From positions 1,116,001 to 1,180,000 of the forward strand of contig BFBT01000001.1 of NCBI GenBank assembly GCA_003112755.1: a DNA stretch of 64,000 bases, written 5' to 3'. Source of the DNA: Lawsonibacter asaccharolyticus (lineage in GTDB: Bacteria > Bacillota > Clostridia > Oscillospirales > Oscillospiraceae). Position numbers and translations under genes: made by a program. The notes below the pieces were generated by a model. The model saw only the letters and a list, made by a program, of their open reading frames with translations. It was not told where the DNA came from and ran no database searches. Below are positions 43,730 through 51,828 of the stretch, in pieces (positions within the stretch are counted from its first letter, which is position 1; the number at the start of each line of letters is the position of its first letter).

Positions 43730-45025
43730 TTGCTCAATACGATCCTGTTTTTTGTTTTTATCGTGCTTGCCCTAATCCTGGGGACCAGGCTGAACATCAA
43801 CATTGGCCTGATCTCGCTCAGCTTTGCCTTTCTGCTGGGCACCACAGCAGGCGGTCTGACCCCCGGCGGCGTGGTCGCCCTCTTTCCAGTGCCCCTGTTT
43901 TTTAACTTTATGGTAGCCACATTTCTCTTCGGCTTTGCCCAGGAAAACGGGACACTGAAAAAAGTGGCGGAACATCTGCTCTACTCCTGCCGGGGGGCAG
44001 GCTGGCTTCTGGGTCTGTTGTTTTTCGGCGTGTCCGCCATTGTGGCCGGTCTGGGTGCTGGTGGGGCCGCTCCCTTCTTCATGTCTGCCATCTGCTTCAG
44101 TTTGGCTCTCCAGGCGGGCATCGATCCGCTCCTGGTATCCGTGGCGCTCTGGACCTCCTCCATGGTGGGTGGCAGCATGCCCTGGACCTCCGGGTATGCT
44201 ACCAATGTGGGACAGCTGGAGATCTACTTCGATCTCTCCACTTCCTCGGGATATGTGGTGGACTTCTTTACCTTCCGCGGAATATTTTACACCATTCTGT
44301 ATGTGGCAATGTTTGTTCTCCTGAGGGGCTGGCGGGTCAGATCCTCGGCGGTCTCTCTCACCAGACCGGCCCCGTTTGATACTGGGCAGCGGCAGACTCT
44401 CTTTATCATCCTCGGCATCATCGCTATGATCGTGGTGCCTGCCGCAGTCCAGCTGCTGTTCCCCAATCCTGTGACCCAGTGGATCAGCACCTACTGCAGC
44501 TTTCAGTTTCTTGCGGTCATCGGCATCACGCTGAACGTGCTTCTGAAAACTGCGGATTATCACCGCGTGGTTCAGACGCGCATCCCCTGGGACACCCTGC
44601 TGATGCTCTCCCTGACCGGCATGTACATGGCCCTGGCCAACTCCATGGGGGTCGTCAGCTATCTGTCCGATCTGCTCCAGAACACCATCCCCGCCCATTG
44701 GATCCTGCCCGGGGTAGTGCTGGTCATGTGTGTGCTCAGCTTTTTCGTCTCAGGCGGCGTGGTGGTTCCCATGATGCTTCCTCTGCTTTCCGCCCTGTCC
44801 TCTGCCTCCGGTATGCCAGTGGGGACCATTTACTGCGGGATGCAGATGGGCCTGACCGCCAGCAGCATCAGCCCCTTTTCCCAGGGGGGCGCCGCCGTGC
44901 TCACCGGCTGCAGTGATGAGTCCCTCCGCCGCAGGCTGATCCGGCAGCAGACCATCCTCGCCCCCATTTTTTCCGCAGTTCTTGTTTTTGTCGCAATTCT
45001 AGGCGGCTTTCGTCTGGTCGGTTAA
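43730..45025 (+). CDS. MatC/SLC13-like carboxylate transporter
   Basis: A 431-residue membrane protein with about 11-12 segments, including helical hairpin-like repeats (GLGAGGAAPFFMSAICFSL; SFFVSGGVVVPMMLPLL) in both halves as in the ion-transporter superfamily; the N-terminal block resembles malonate carrier MatC. These carriers move dicarboxylates or related acids. It starts TTG two bases after the activator stop, so it is translationally coupled. Together with the MFS gene it gives this module two transporters. Confidence 0.75.
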   Translation: MLNTILFFVFIVLALILGTRLNINIGLISLSFAFLLGTTAGGLTPGGVVALFPVPLFFNFMVATFLFGFAQENGTLKKVAEHLLYSCRGAGWLLGLLFFGVSAIVAGLGAGGAAPFFMSAICFSLALQAGIDPLLVSVALWTSSMVGGSMPWTSGYATNVGQLEIYFDLSTSSGYVVDFFTFRGIFYTILYVAMFVLLRGWRVRSSAVSLTRPAPFDTGQRQTLFIILGIIAMIVVPAAVQLLFPNPVTQWISTYCSFQFLAVIGITLNVLLKTADYHRVVQTRIPWDTLLMLSLTGMYMALANSMGVVSYLSDLLQNTIPAHWILPGVVLVMCVLSFFVSGGVVVPMMLPLLSALSSASGMPVGTIYCGMQMGLTASSISPFSQGGAAVLTGCSDESLRRRLIRQQTILAPIFSAVLVFVAILGGFRLVG

Positions 45026-45058
45026 CGACGGACAGCCGCAGAAAGGAGGGGGACCACC

Positions 45059-46588
45059 TTGCACTATGTCCCCTATTTGGAAGGCCGCTTCCATACCGCC
45101 TCCCCTGATTCCCAGGGCGTTCCCAGCGGTGCGATCCTGCAGTTTCTGACCGAGCTGGACCGCCTGGATGTCGATCTCCACAGTCTGTACATCTTCCGCA
45201 ACGGCTTTCAACTGCTGGGTGCCAACCGCCGTCCCTATCAGGGCGACACCCCCCGGCGCATCTATTCCGCTGCCAAGGCCCTCACCGGCCTAGCTGTTCT
45301 GTTCGCCATTCAGGAAGGACTAGTCTCACTGAAGACACGCCTGACTCAGCTTTTTCCGGAAGATCTGCCCGAAACAGTCACCCCCAGGATGGAATCCATC
45401 ACCGTCTACCATCTCCTGACCATGACCACCGGCCATGATCGGGACACCTTCCGACCGGTGCTCAACAGCACCAACAGCGTCCGCGCCTTTCTGGAGGAGC
45501 CTCTGGACTTTGAACCCGGCACCCATTTTCTCTACAACAACGGTGTCCCCCACATCTTGGGCCTGATCGTGAAGAAAGTCTCCGGCATCAACTATCTGGA
45601 CTTCCTGCGCCCCCGCTTTCTGGAGCCCCTGGGCATCTACTGCACTGTGGAACAGACCCAGCGCGGGGAGCTGGAGGGCTCCCGCACCATGTGTACTGCG
45701 GAAGGTTTCGCCAAGCTCTCCCTGTTCTATCTTCAGGAGGGCAATTGGAATGGACAACAGCTGCTGGACGCCCGACTGGTGCGGGCAGCTGTCTCCTTCC
45801 AGGTCCCTACCCGGCGCTGCTCCTCTATCTCCTTCATGCACAGCGACCAGCTGGCAGGCTACGGCTTCCAGCTCTGGCGCAACGCCCGGGAGGGAGCCCG
45901 CCTGGACGGCGGCCGCAGTCAGTTCGGTTTTCTGTTCCCGGACAAGGAAATGGCCATCGTCTGCAACGCCATTGAGGAGGACAGCGGTCTGATCCCTGCC
46001 GTCCTCTGGGATACCCTCTATTCAGCCATACAGCCCCAAGCCGTCCCCGACCATGGAGAATCCGCCCGTCTCAAGTCCTATCTGTCCCATTGGTCCTGCG
46101 CTCCGCGCACAGCGGCACAGCCCAGCTTTCTGGACGACTACTACGGCTGCGTCTATGTGCTGGAGGAGAACCCCTGGCATCTGCGCACCCTCTCTCTGTC
46201 CCTGCGGGAGGGACAGCCCCATATTTCCCTGGAAACGGATCAGGAATCCTGTACTCTTCAGGTCGGTCTCCATGGGGATTGGATCGCCAATGATGCCTTT
46301 CTTTCCATGCCCATGGAAAACGAACGGCTGAACATGATGTTTCACACGGGTCCGGTCCGGCACTGGGTCAGCGGCGGCTGGGCCTCTGATTTCTGCTTCA
46401 TCTTTCAGGTCCGCTCCACAGATTGGATGGACTACAATACATTTTACTGCCGTTTCAACGGCCAGCGTCTCAGCCTTGTTGTAGAATCCAACATGGAGCG
46501 AATGAGCCACTGCCGCCGCCGCATTCCCATGCGGCCCTGGCCCTATCCGGATCATCAAATCGAGGGAAAACGTCAATCTGCAAACTGA
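45059..46588 (+). CDS. Serine hydrolase of the class C beta-lactamase fold
   Basis: A 509-residue protein with the beta-lactamase/DD-peptidase fold: S70-A-A-K73 (S-x-x-K) and Y159-N-N161 (Y-x-N). No signal peptide is seen, so it is cytoplasmic. Related enzymes are esterases, amidases or D-aminopeptidases rather than antibiotic-degrading lactamases; the C-terminal 190 residues (about 320-509) form an extra beta-rich domain. The start TTG follows GGAGGGGG by eight bases. It shares the transcript with the transporter upstream and an alpha/beta hydrolase downstream. Confidence 0.82.
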   Translation: MHYVPYLEGRFHTASPDSQGVPSGAILQFLTELDRLDVDLHSLYIFRNGFQLLGANRRPYQGDTPRRIYSAAKALTGLAVLFAIQEGLVSLKTRLTQLFPEDLPETVTPRMESITVYHLLTMTTGHDRDTFRPVLNSTNSVRAFLEEPLDFEPGTHFLYNNGVPHILGLIVKKVSGINYLDFLRPRFLEPLGIYCTVEQTQRGELEGSRTMCTAEGFAKLSLFYLQEGNWNGQQLLDARLVRAAVSFQVPTRRCSSISFMHSDQLAGYGFQLWRNAREGARLDGGRSQFGFLFPDKEMAIVCNAIEEDSGLIPAVLWDTLYSAIQPQAVPDHGESARLKSYLSHWSCAPRTAAQPSFLDDYYGCVYVLEENPWHLRTLSLSLREGQPHISLETDQESCTLQVGLHGDWIANDAFLSMPMENERLNMMFHTGPVRHWVSGGWASDFCFIFQVRSTDWMDYNTFYCRFNGQRLSLVVESNMERMSHCRRRIPMRPWPYPDHQIEGKRQSAN

Positions 46589-46601
46589 GGAGGAACCTTT
46601 T

Positions 46602-47456
46602 ATGCCCATTCTGAATCTGAACCATGTTTCACTCTACTATGAAGAATTCGGTCGGGGAGACCGCTATCTCATCCAGGCGCAGCAGTTTGTCAACAGCCAT
46701 ATCTACTATACCAAGGATCTGGCGGACCGCTGCGGCTTTCATGCCTTCATCATCCGAATTCGGGGCTATGCCCCCTCCTCCATGGTCACAGAGGACCTGG
46801 GAGACGACTGGTATGACGTATGGGCTCAGGACGTAGTGGATTTTGCCGATGCCATGGGGATAGAAAAATTTTTTTACACCGGCCACTCCCACGGTGCCGG
46901 CATTGGCTGGCATCTGTGCATGAACCACCCGGACCGCCTGCGGGGCTTTTTTGCCAGCGGGAGTGGTCCCCATCTCAAGGACGGCAAGCCAACCGGCTCT
47001 GCCCGCATGGACACCATCAACGCAGCGAAAAGCCGGGAGACCTGGGTCCCCTATGCGGAAAAGCAGGCCTCTTACTGTGCCAAGGCGTTTGTTCCTCTGG
47101 AGTCTGACCCCGTCATCGGCGGAGAGGCCAAAAAAGCGGTAGAGCAGACTGTGGAGTTTTGGACCAACATGCCCGCCCAGTCCGCTGTTCTCAATCCCCG
47201 GAAACCCTTTGCAAAAGTTCAGACAGAGGAGGAGCTTGCCCAGGTGCTGGGCCGCATCACTGTCCCCACCATTATGATGGGCGGGACCGAGGACAACATC
47301 AGCAGCCCCGAACTGATGCTCCGTACTCTCAGGGCCCTGAAAGGCTCCAAGCTGGTACTCCACCAGGGGGTGGACCATGTTGACCTTCCCATTAAGTGCA
47401 GGGAGGACTATGTAGGGGATATTATGGCTTTCTGTCAGGAGCGGGGTCTTCTGTAA
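46602..47456 (+). CDS. Alpha/beta hydrolase
   Basis: A 284-residue alpha/beta-fold hydrolase without signal peptide. The nucleophile elbow is GHSHG with S96; an acid is expected in GGTEDNI near 226 and the histidine in GVDHVDLP near 251. A preceding IRIRGYAPS segment would supply the oxyanion hole. Family members cleave esters, lactones or C-C bonds. GGAGG lies nine bases before the ATG. It is the last gene of the sigma-54-controlled module. The substrate is unknown. Confidence 0.88.
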   Translation: MPILNLNHVSLYYEEFGRGDRYLIQAQQFVNSHIYYTKDLADRCGFHAFIIRIRGYAPSSMVTEDLGDDWYDVWAQDVVDFADAMGIEKFFYTGHSHGAGIGWHLCMNHPDRLRGFFASGSGPHLKDGKPTGSARMDTINAAKSRETWVPYAEKQASYCAKAFVPLESDPVIGGEAKKAVEQTVEFWTNMPAQSAVLNPRKPFAKVQTEEELAQVLGRITVPTIMMGGTEDNISSPELMLRTLRALKGSKLVLHQGVDHVDLPIKCREDYVGDIMAFCQERGLL

Positions 47457-47631
47457 TCCAGCACCCTCTCCCGCTGGCAGGGACGGCATACTGCCCCCGG
47501 ACACTGATACGATAAAGAGAGATGCGGCTACCGGCTTTGAAAAGGGGACGCGTCAATATTAATAAACGGTCACATGAATGTTGGTGTGAGGGACTGGACG
47601 GATGCCGTCTTTTGGGGCAAGGGCACAAAAA

Positions 47632-47835
47632 GACGGCGCAGGCGATACGGCACTTGCCCCGACGTGCAAGGGCGGTTAAACCGATATTTCTGTCATAAAG
47701 GAAAAATAGCCGCCCGCAGGGCGGCACCAAACCAGCGCCCAACGAAGTGAGTCCGGTTTGGAAGCGAGAAACAGCAGAATGAGTGCGCTCTGACTTTAAA
47801 AAAGTCGGAGCAAGCGATATGGCGCTTGCTCCGAC
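47632..47835. repeat. Imperfect direct repeat of a tRNA-terminator-like hairpin
   Basis: The segment at 47632-47665 (GACGGCGCAGGCGATACGGC onward) resembles that at 47804-47837 (GTCGGAGCAAGCGATATGGC onward). Both are hairpins that, read leftward, end in T-runs. Between them lie GCCGCCC/GGGCGGC (47709-47725) and CCAAACC/GGTTTGG (about 47727-47761) stem-loops. No gene is seen from 47457 to 47836. Confidence 0.5.
47804..47835 (-). terminator. Terminator of the former tRNA-Arg gene
   Basis: A perfect 12-bp stem GTCGGAGCAAGC with GCTTGCTCCGAC; read leftward it is followed by TTTTTT. It directly follows the tRNA CCA end. Confidence 0.75.
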
Positions 47836-47836
47836 G

Positions 47837-47881
47837 TGGCACGCCCGAGAGGAGTCGAACCTCCGACCTACCGCTTAGGAG
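47837..47881 (-). pseudogene. 3' fragment of tRNA-Arg(CCT); probable attachment site
   Basis: Read leftward this is a tRNA 3' half: anticodon loop CTCCTAA with anticodon CCT (47877-47879), variable loop AGGTC, T-arm GGAGG-TTCGACT-CCTCT, acceptor strand CGGGCGT and encoded CCA. The 5' half is missing: bases upstream do not form the anticodon stem (GCCTT against GCGGT) or a D-arm. Tyrosine integrases commonly recombine in such 3' halves, and an integrase gene follows 450 bases away. An intact copy should lie at the far end of the element. Confidence 0.82.
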
Positions 47882-47981
47882 AAGGCTCCGGACGCTGTTC
47901 ATCAGAAATCGTCATCGACTGAAAACCATTGATATTACTGGATTTTTTCAGGTTTCACTGCTCAATAAATCCCATCACATT

Positions 47982-48033
47982 TTGCTAATTTTGGTTGTTT
48001 TTTAGGGTCCAAATTAGCAAGCAATTAGCAAGC
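47982..48033. repeat. Candidate integrase arm-binding repeats
   Basis: ATTAGCAAGC occurs at 48013-48022 and 48024-48033, 11 bases apart, and TTGCTAAT at 47982-47989 is an inverted copy. They lie between the tRNA fragment and the integrase gene, where arm-type sites are expected. Confidence 0.5.
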
Positions 48034-48106
48034 GGGTGAAAAATCGCTTGACGGTTCAGCGTTCAAAACATCTCATCTTTGCAACACCAATGGCAACCAG
48101 TTCAAT

Positions 48107-48313
48107 TCAAATGTCGCCGGTCTTGTAGGTGTTGTAGCCCTCATAGCGGTAACTGGCATCCACGCTTTTCATATAAACCTCACGATCATTGATTTGATCG
48201 GTTAGAGCGGCTTTTAGGAGCAGCTTGATCTCGGTGTCCTTGATTGGGCTGCGCTCCATCGCCAACAGGTAGTCGTCTTTGTCTATGTAAAAACGGACAG
48301 GAATGGTACTCAT
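48107..48313 (-). CDS. Small hypothetical protein of the integrative element
   Basis: A 68-residue protein with mixed charge and no cysteine, membrane segment or recognised motif (begins MSTIPVRFYIDKDDYLLAM). It starts at an ATG preceded by ACAGGA, 15 bases after the integrase stop, so it is probably on the integrase transcript. It may be a small accessory factor. Confidence 0.5.
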   Translation of the reverse strand: MSTIPVRFYIDKDDYLLAMERSPIKDTEIKLLLKAALTDQINDREVYMKSVDASYRYEGYNTYKTGDI

Positions 48314-48328
48314 TCCTGTCCGTCTCTA

Positions 48329-49744
48329 TTATGCGCTTCTTCCTGCAAGGGCTGTCAAAAGCGCCGCCATATCCGGGGATTCTGTAAGGAGTTTGAGAAG
48401 CAACTGCTGTTTGGCTGCTGCGTCAAGGTTTTGAAGCGGGTCTGGTGCCGGGGGCTGCTGTTCCACGGGAGACTCAGTCACCGCTGCGGTTTCCGCTGTG
48501 CTGCCACCCCCATAAAACTCTTTCTGGAATCTTGCGGCGTTTACACGGCGGTCATCGTCTAAGATATGGGCATACCGTTCCATGACCATTGTGGCCTGTG
48601 CGTGCCCGGTGTCACCCTGAACAGCTTTAATGTCGCCACCGCTGAGTTTAAGTTTGTAGGTCGTGCTGGTGTGCCTGAGACTATGAAATACCACTTTGGG
48701 GAGATTATTTTCCGTGATGAGTTTGTCAAAGGCCCGGTTGATGTAATTTGCTTCGGTAGGGGTCCCCTGGGTACTGGCGAATACAAGGTCATAATCTCTA
48801 TATTCATCCCCCAGCAATTCTTTCAGTTCTTCAATCGTTTTTCTGCGCTCTACCAGCATTTCCGCTACCGCCCTGGGCAGAAATACCTTCCGCACACTTG
48901 TCTTGGTTTTCGGCTCTTTCAGGGCCAGTACAGTGGAATTGCACCCTCGCATCGTGGGAAACTTAAACATGATACCTTTTTCCCCGATCTGTGCCAGTGA
49001 TTCCCTAGAGATCCGCTGAAGTTCTTTGTCGATATAGATATAGGCGCAGTCATGGTCTATGCTGTCCTGGCTAATATCCACACAGCTCCATGTCAGGCCC
49101 AGCAGTTCCCCCATTCGCAAGGAACAGGCAAAGGCCAAATTGATCGCCAGGGCGAGGAATGGGTCATCGCAGAGGGATAACGCTTTCATCAGTGTTTGAG
49201 CGTCCCAAATATTCCGCTCATGCTTCTCGGCTTTGGGAACGGTGGCATTCTGAACAGGATTCCTTGCCATCAGCTCCCACTTTACCGCCTGATTGAACGC
49301 GTTCCGCAGGAGTTTGTGTATCTCCCGTATCGTATTGGGGGAGATAAGTTCCCCCTCGGGCTGCCCGTACCGGGGAACTGCTTTCACGGTTTGGAGGTCT
49401 TTATAGAATTTAGTTATCATTCTGGGGCTGATGTCATCCAGCTTCACATCTCCGATGATGGGCTTGATGTAGTTGCTGATCAGCGCCGTATGTCCATCAA
49501 AGGTAGAGGGGGCCCATGTGTTGACACCATAGAGGGATACATATTCGTCCAGAAAATCGGATAGGGTGTCGGCACTGGGCGGGATGAACACTCCGGTGTC
49601 TAGCTGATGCTCAATTTCCGCTTTTCGCTTCTTGGCTTCCGCATGGGAGCCGCAGGTTTCCCATTTTTGGCGCTTGGCACCATTGCTGTCCGTATAGGTA
49701 TAAACAACGGAATATTTGGTTTTACGTTTGATAATTGACGCCAC
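48329..49744 (-). CDS. int: Tyrosine recombinase (integrase)
   Basis: A 471-residue phage/ICE-type integrase: arm-binding N-domain (about 1-55), core-binding SAM-like domain (58-165) and catalytic domain with R210, H354-x-x-R357, H381 and nucleophile Y391. All key residues are present, so it should be active. A proline-rich C-terminal tail follows residue 415. The start is GTG after AAAGGAGG. It would insert the element into the tRNA-Arg gene whose 3' fragment lies next to it. Confidence 0.95.
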   Translation of the reverse strand: MASIIKRKTKYSVVYTYTDSNGAKRQKWETCGSHAEAKKRKAEIEHQLDTGVFIPPSADTLSDFLDEYVSLYGVNTWAPSTFDGHTALISNYIKPIIGDVKLDDISPRMITKFYKDLQTVKAVPRYGQPEGELISPNTIREIHKLLRNAFNQAVKWELMARNPVQNATVPKAEKHERNIWDAQTLMKALSLCDDPFLALAINLAFACSLRMGELLGLTWSCVDISQDSIDHDCAYIYIDKELQRISRESLAQIGEKGIMFKFPTMRGCNSTVLALKEPKTKTSVRKVFLPRAVAEMLVERRKTIEELKELLGDEYRDYDLVFASTQGTPTEANYINRAFDKLITENNLPKVVFHSLRHTSTTYKLKLSGGDIKAVQGDTGHAQATMVMERYAHILDDDRRVNAARFQKEFYGGGSTAETAAVTESPVEQQPPAPDPLQNLDAAAKQQLLLKLLTESPDMAALLTALAGRSA

Positions 49745-49758
49745 GGTTGTTCCTCCTT

Positions 49759-50355
49759 TCAGCTGGCAACTATGGTATGGCGATTTTGGGACTTATACCA
49801 CGCTTCAAAGCTGTCCTTATAAATGCGGATCTTGTCATTCACTTTCACTGTGACAAACAAATCTCGCTTGTTCACCATGTTATAAACGCTGTTTCGGTGT
49901 ATGTCCAGCAGTTTTGCCACGTCGCTCACCGAAAGGGTTGCGTCCAACAGCTCTTGCGGTGCCGCGTCCTCTCGTTTCTTATAATGGGACTGTCCTTGAT
50001 ACCACGTCTCAAAGTTTTCTTTTAAAATGCGAGTTTGCCCATCGACCTTGAACGTCTCAAAGGGTGCATGGTTCTTTATCAGCTCATAGATGGAGCCAGG
50101 GTTCAGCCCGAGGATGTCAGCCGCCTCCGGGACGGTCAGAGACGCAGGGAGTAGTTGGCCTGGTTCCGGCCCGTTGACCTTTTTGTAGCGGAATTGACTG
50201 CCGTACCATTCCTCAAAGCTGTCCAGCATGATCCGCATTTTGCCGCCGACAAGAATAACCTTGAAGCGTCCCTGTTTTACGAGCCAATATGCCTCGACCT
50301 TTTTCATACCGAGCAGCCTCTGCATTTCGGGGACAGAGATGCTGGTTTTTCCCAT
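49759..50355 (-). CDS. DNA-binding protein with three tandem excisionase-type domains
   Basis: A 198-residue protein made of three repeats of one HTH_17/excisionase-like domain: about 5-60 (ISVPEMQRLLGMKKVEAYWL), 71-128 (LTVPEAADILGLNPGSIYEL) and 140-198 (LSVSDVAKLLDIHRNSVYNM). Each unit ends in R-I-x-x-x-S/N-F-E-x-W-Y, the winged part. Single domains of this kind bind DNA at att sites or promoters. The ATG at 50355 has AGGAGG ten bases upstream. It precedes the integrase by 14 bases, so it is a likely directionality factor or operator-binding regulator. Confidence 0.8.
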   Translation of the reverse strand: MGKTSISVPEMQRLLGMKKVEAYWLVKQGRFKVILVGGKMRIMLDSFEEWYGSQFRYKKVNGPEPGQLLPASLTVPEAADILGLNPGSIYELIKNHAPFETFKVDGQTRILKENFETWYQGQSHYKKREDAAPQELLDATLSVSDVAKLLDIHRNSVYNMVNKRDLFVTVKVNDKIRIYKDSFEAWYKSQNRHTIVAS

Positions 50356-50395
50356 AACAGATATTCCTCCTATGTAGATTTTGTAATAGCTGAAG

Positions 50396-50656
50396 TCAAA
50401 TATCGCGTGGAGTGGGAGATACACCATCCAGCCACTCATCAAAACTAACCTTCGAGATGCGAATCTGATTTCCAATCTTATGACTTCGAAAGAAGTCCTT
50501 TTTAATTAGGATGTATGCGGACGAACGGCTAATATCCAACATAGCCATAATGTCACCCACGGAGTAGGCTCGTTTTTCTTTGATATGTACTGGAACCATT
50601 TCTGCGTTTCGAGCATTGTGTTCCAGTATACGCTGTTCCATAATTTTATCGTTCAT
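50396..50656 (-). CDS. Excisionase-family DNA-binding protein
   Basis: An 86-residue protein whose residues 27-78 form one excisionase-type HTH (KRAYSVGDIMAMLDISRSSA, RISKVSFDEWLDG). It is a close paralogue of the product at 50800-51039, sharing nearly the whole domain. GGGAGG lies upstream of the ATG at a long spacing. Probably a transcription or excision factor of the element. Confidence 0.75.
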   Translation of the reverse strand: MNDKIMEQRILEHNARNAEMVPVHIKEKRAYSVGDIMAMLDISRSSAYILIKKDFFRSHKIGNQIRISKVSFDEWLDGVSPTPRDI

Positions 50657-50697
50657 ATTCCGTTAAATACCTCCCTATGCCGACTTGATGAGCCTGC

Positions 50698-50731
50698 CAA
50701 TGCAGCCAAGGCACTTGCCTTGACTGCATTG
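50698..50731. repeat. Inverted repeat between the paralogous excisionase genes
   Basis: CAATGCAGCCAAGGCA and TGCCTTGACTGCATTG form 16-bp arms with one mismatch and a two-base loop, just upstream of the gene at 50396-50656. It could be an operator or an mRNA stem. Confidence 0.55.
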
Positions 50732-50799
50732 TACCGGGGAGACATTTTTATCTCAAATGTGCGATTGTTCAGACCAACTTAAAATCGTACTGTTGACAA

Positions 50800-51039
50800 T
50801 CAACCTTTGTCCAACCACTCGTCAAAACTTGCTTTAGAGATTCGGAGTTGTTTTCCAATCTTAAAGCTCCGAAAGAGGTTCTTTTTGATTAGAATGTACG
50901 CAGATGAGCGGCTAATATCCAACATAGCCATAATATCGTCCACGGAGTAGGCCCTTTTTTCGCTGTCAAAAGCAGGCGCTTTTTCTGTGTTGCGGGCGTT
51001 GAGTTCTGCCATGCGCTGCTCCATCAATTCATCAGTCAT
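50800..51039 (-). CDS. Excisionase-family DNA-binding protein (paralogue)
   Basis: A 79-residue single-domain HTH protein (KRAYSVDDIMAMLDISRSSA, FDEWLDKG), paralogous to the product at 50396-50656. The ATG at 51039 follows AGGAGG by eight bases; this choice places the start just after the MazF-like gene stop. Gene duplication followed by divergence is evident. Confidence 0.75.
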   Translation of the reverse strand: MTDELMEQRMAELNARNTEKAPAFDSEKRAYSVDDIMAMLDISRSSAYILIKKNLFRSFKIGKQLRISKASFDEWLDKG

Positions 51040-51052
51040 ACCTCGTGCCTCC

Positions 51053-51649
51053 TTAATACCTGTCATCGCCCAGGTGTTTTTTCTTGTGAATGATACGGTA
51101 ATCGTAGCCGTCCCGGACGTGGCAGTACATACAAGGTTCTTTAGCTTGTGCGTGGTTAATCCGCCTCACAATATGTTCGGGTGAACAGATGAACTGTCTA
51201 AGGCAGGTGCCACAAAGAGTCAGCACCATTTCGCCGTGCATCTCATCATGTGACTCATCGGCATACGGCTTCTGTTCCTTCCCAGCAAGATCATGCAGGC
51301 CGACGCTGATGCCAAGGGCCTCGTCAACATAGTCCATCACATCATCGTCGAAGCAGCCTACATAGCTGCCCAGCCTGCTCTTATCAATCGTTCTGATCTG
51401 CTCCAGCATAACCATAGAGTTTTGGGGCAGGCCAAAGTATGGAGGGACACCGATATGGGTCGGCTGATGGAGTTTCTTCACCCTGGTCGTGATGGGGGCA
51501 ATGATGATGGTCGGGCTGTGGCGATTCCCTATGTTGTTCTGGATTACAAGGACGGGGCGGTTGCCACCCTGTTCAGAGCCAATCACCGGATCTAAATCAG
51601 CATAGTACATCTGGCCGCGCAGCACTTCATCTGGCAGTTCTCTATTCAT
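51053..51649 (-). CDS. PemK/MazF-family protein with cysteine-rich C-terminal extension
   Basis: A 198-residue protein. Residues 8-115 are a MazF-type endoribonuclease domain (VLRGQMYYADLDPVIGSEQG, RPVLVIQNN, APITTR). Typical MazF ends near residue 115-120; here about 80 residues follow with C146-x2-C149, C155 and C173-x2-C176, a probable zinc-binding module. GAGGTG precedes the ATG. No antitoxin of MazE type is obvious beside it; the excisionase-like genes or the small upstream frame are the only neighbours. Toxin activity is plausible, not shown. Confidence 0.82.
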   Translation of the reverse strand: MNRELPDEVLRGQMYYADLDPVIGSEQGGNRPVLVIQNNIGNRHSPTIIIAPITTRVKKLHQPTHIGVPPYFGLPQNSMVMLEQIRTIDKSRLGSYVGCFDDDVMDYVDEALGISVGLHDLAGKEQKPYADESHDEMHGEMVLTLCGTCLRQFICSPEHIVRRINHAQAKEPCMYCHVRDGYDYRIIHKKKHLGDDRY

Positions 51650-51828
51650 AAGGACACCTCACCTTTATGTGATTTGCCCTTGCAGCCAAATACCCAACTA
51701 CTTCCCAGGTAGCGTGCAAAACACATCTGACCGCCAATCCATTCAGAGTCTCTTATTATCATAGCTGGCGATTGGCCGTCTCCGTGTTGGCGGTCAGATA
51801 TGTAATGCACACTATTTGTCCTCGACAC
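51646..51828 (-). CDS. Possible small protein overlapping the MazF-like start
   Basis: A 60-residue frame starting GTG and ending in a TGA that overlaps the ATG of the MazF-like gene (ATGA), the usual layout for a coupled antitoxin. No family motif, weak ribosome-binding site. It could be the missing antitoxin or chance. Confidence 0.25.
   Translation of the reverse strand: MSRTNSVHYISDRQHGDGQSPAMIIRDSEWIGGQMCFARYLGSSWVFGCKGKSHKGEVSL

Noticed and set aside
45059..46588. Antibiotic-resistance beta-lactamase
   Set aside because: The motifs fit the wider serine hydrolase family; there is no signal peptide, and an extra C-terminal domain and catabolic context argue against it.
47837..47910. Intact tRNA-Arg gene
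   Set aside because: The 5' side does not form acceptor, D-arm or anticodon stems; only the 3' half is present.
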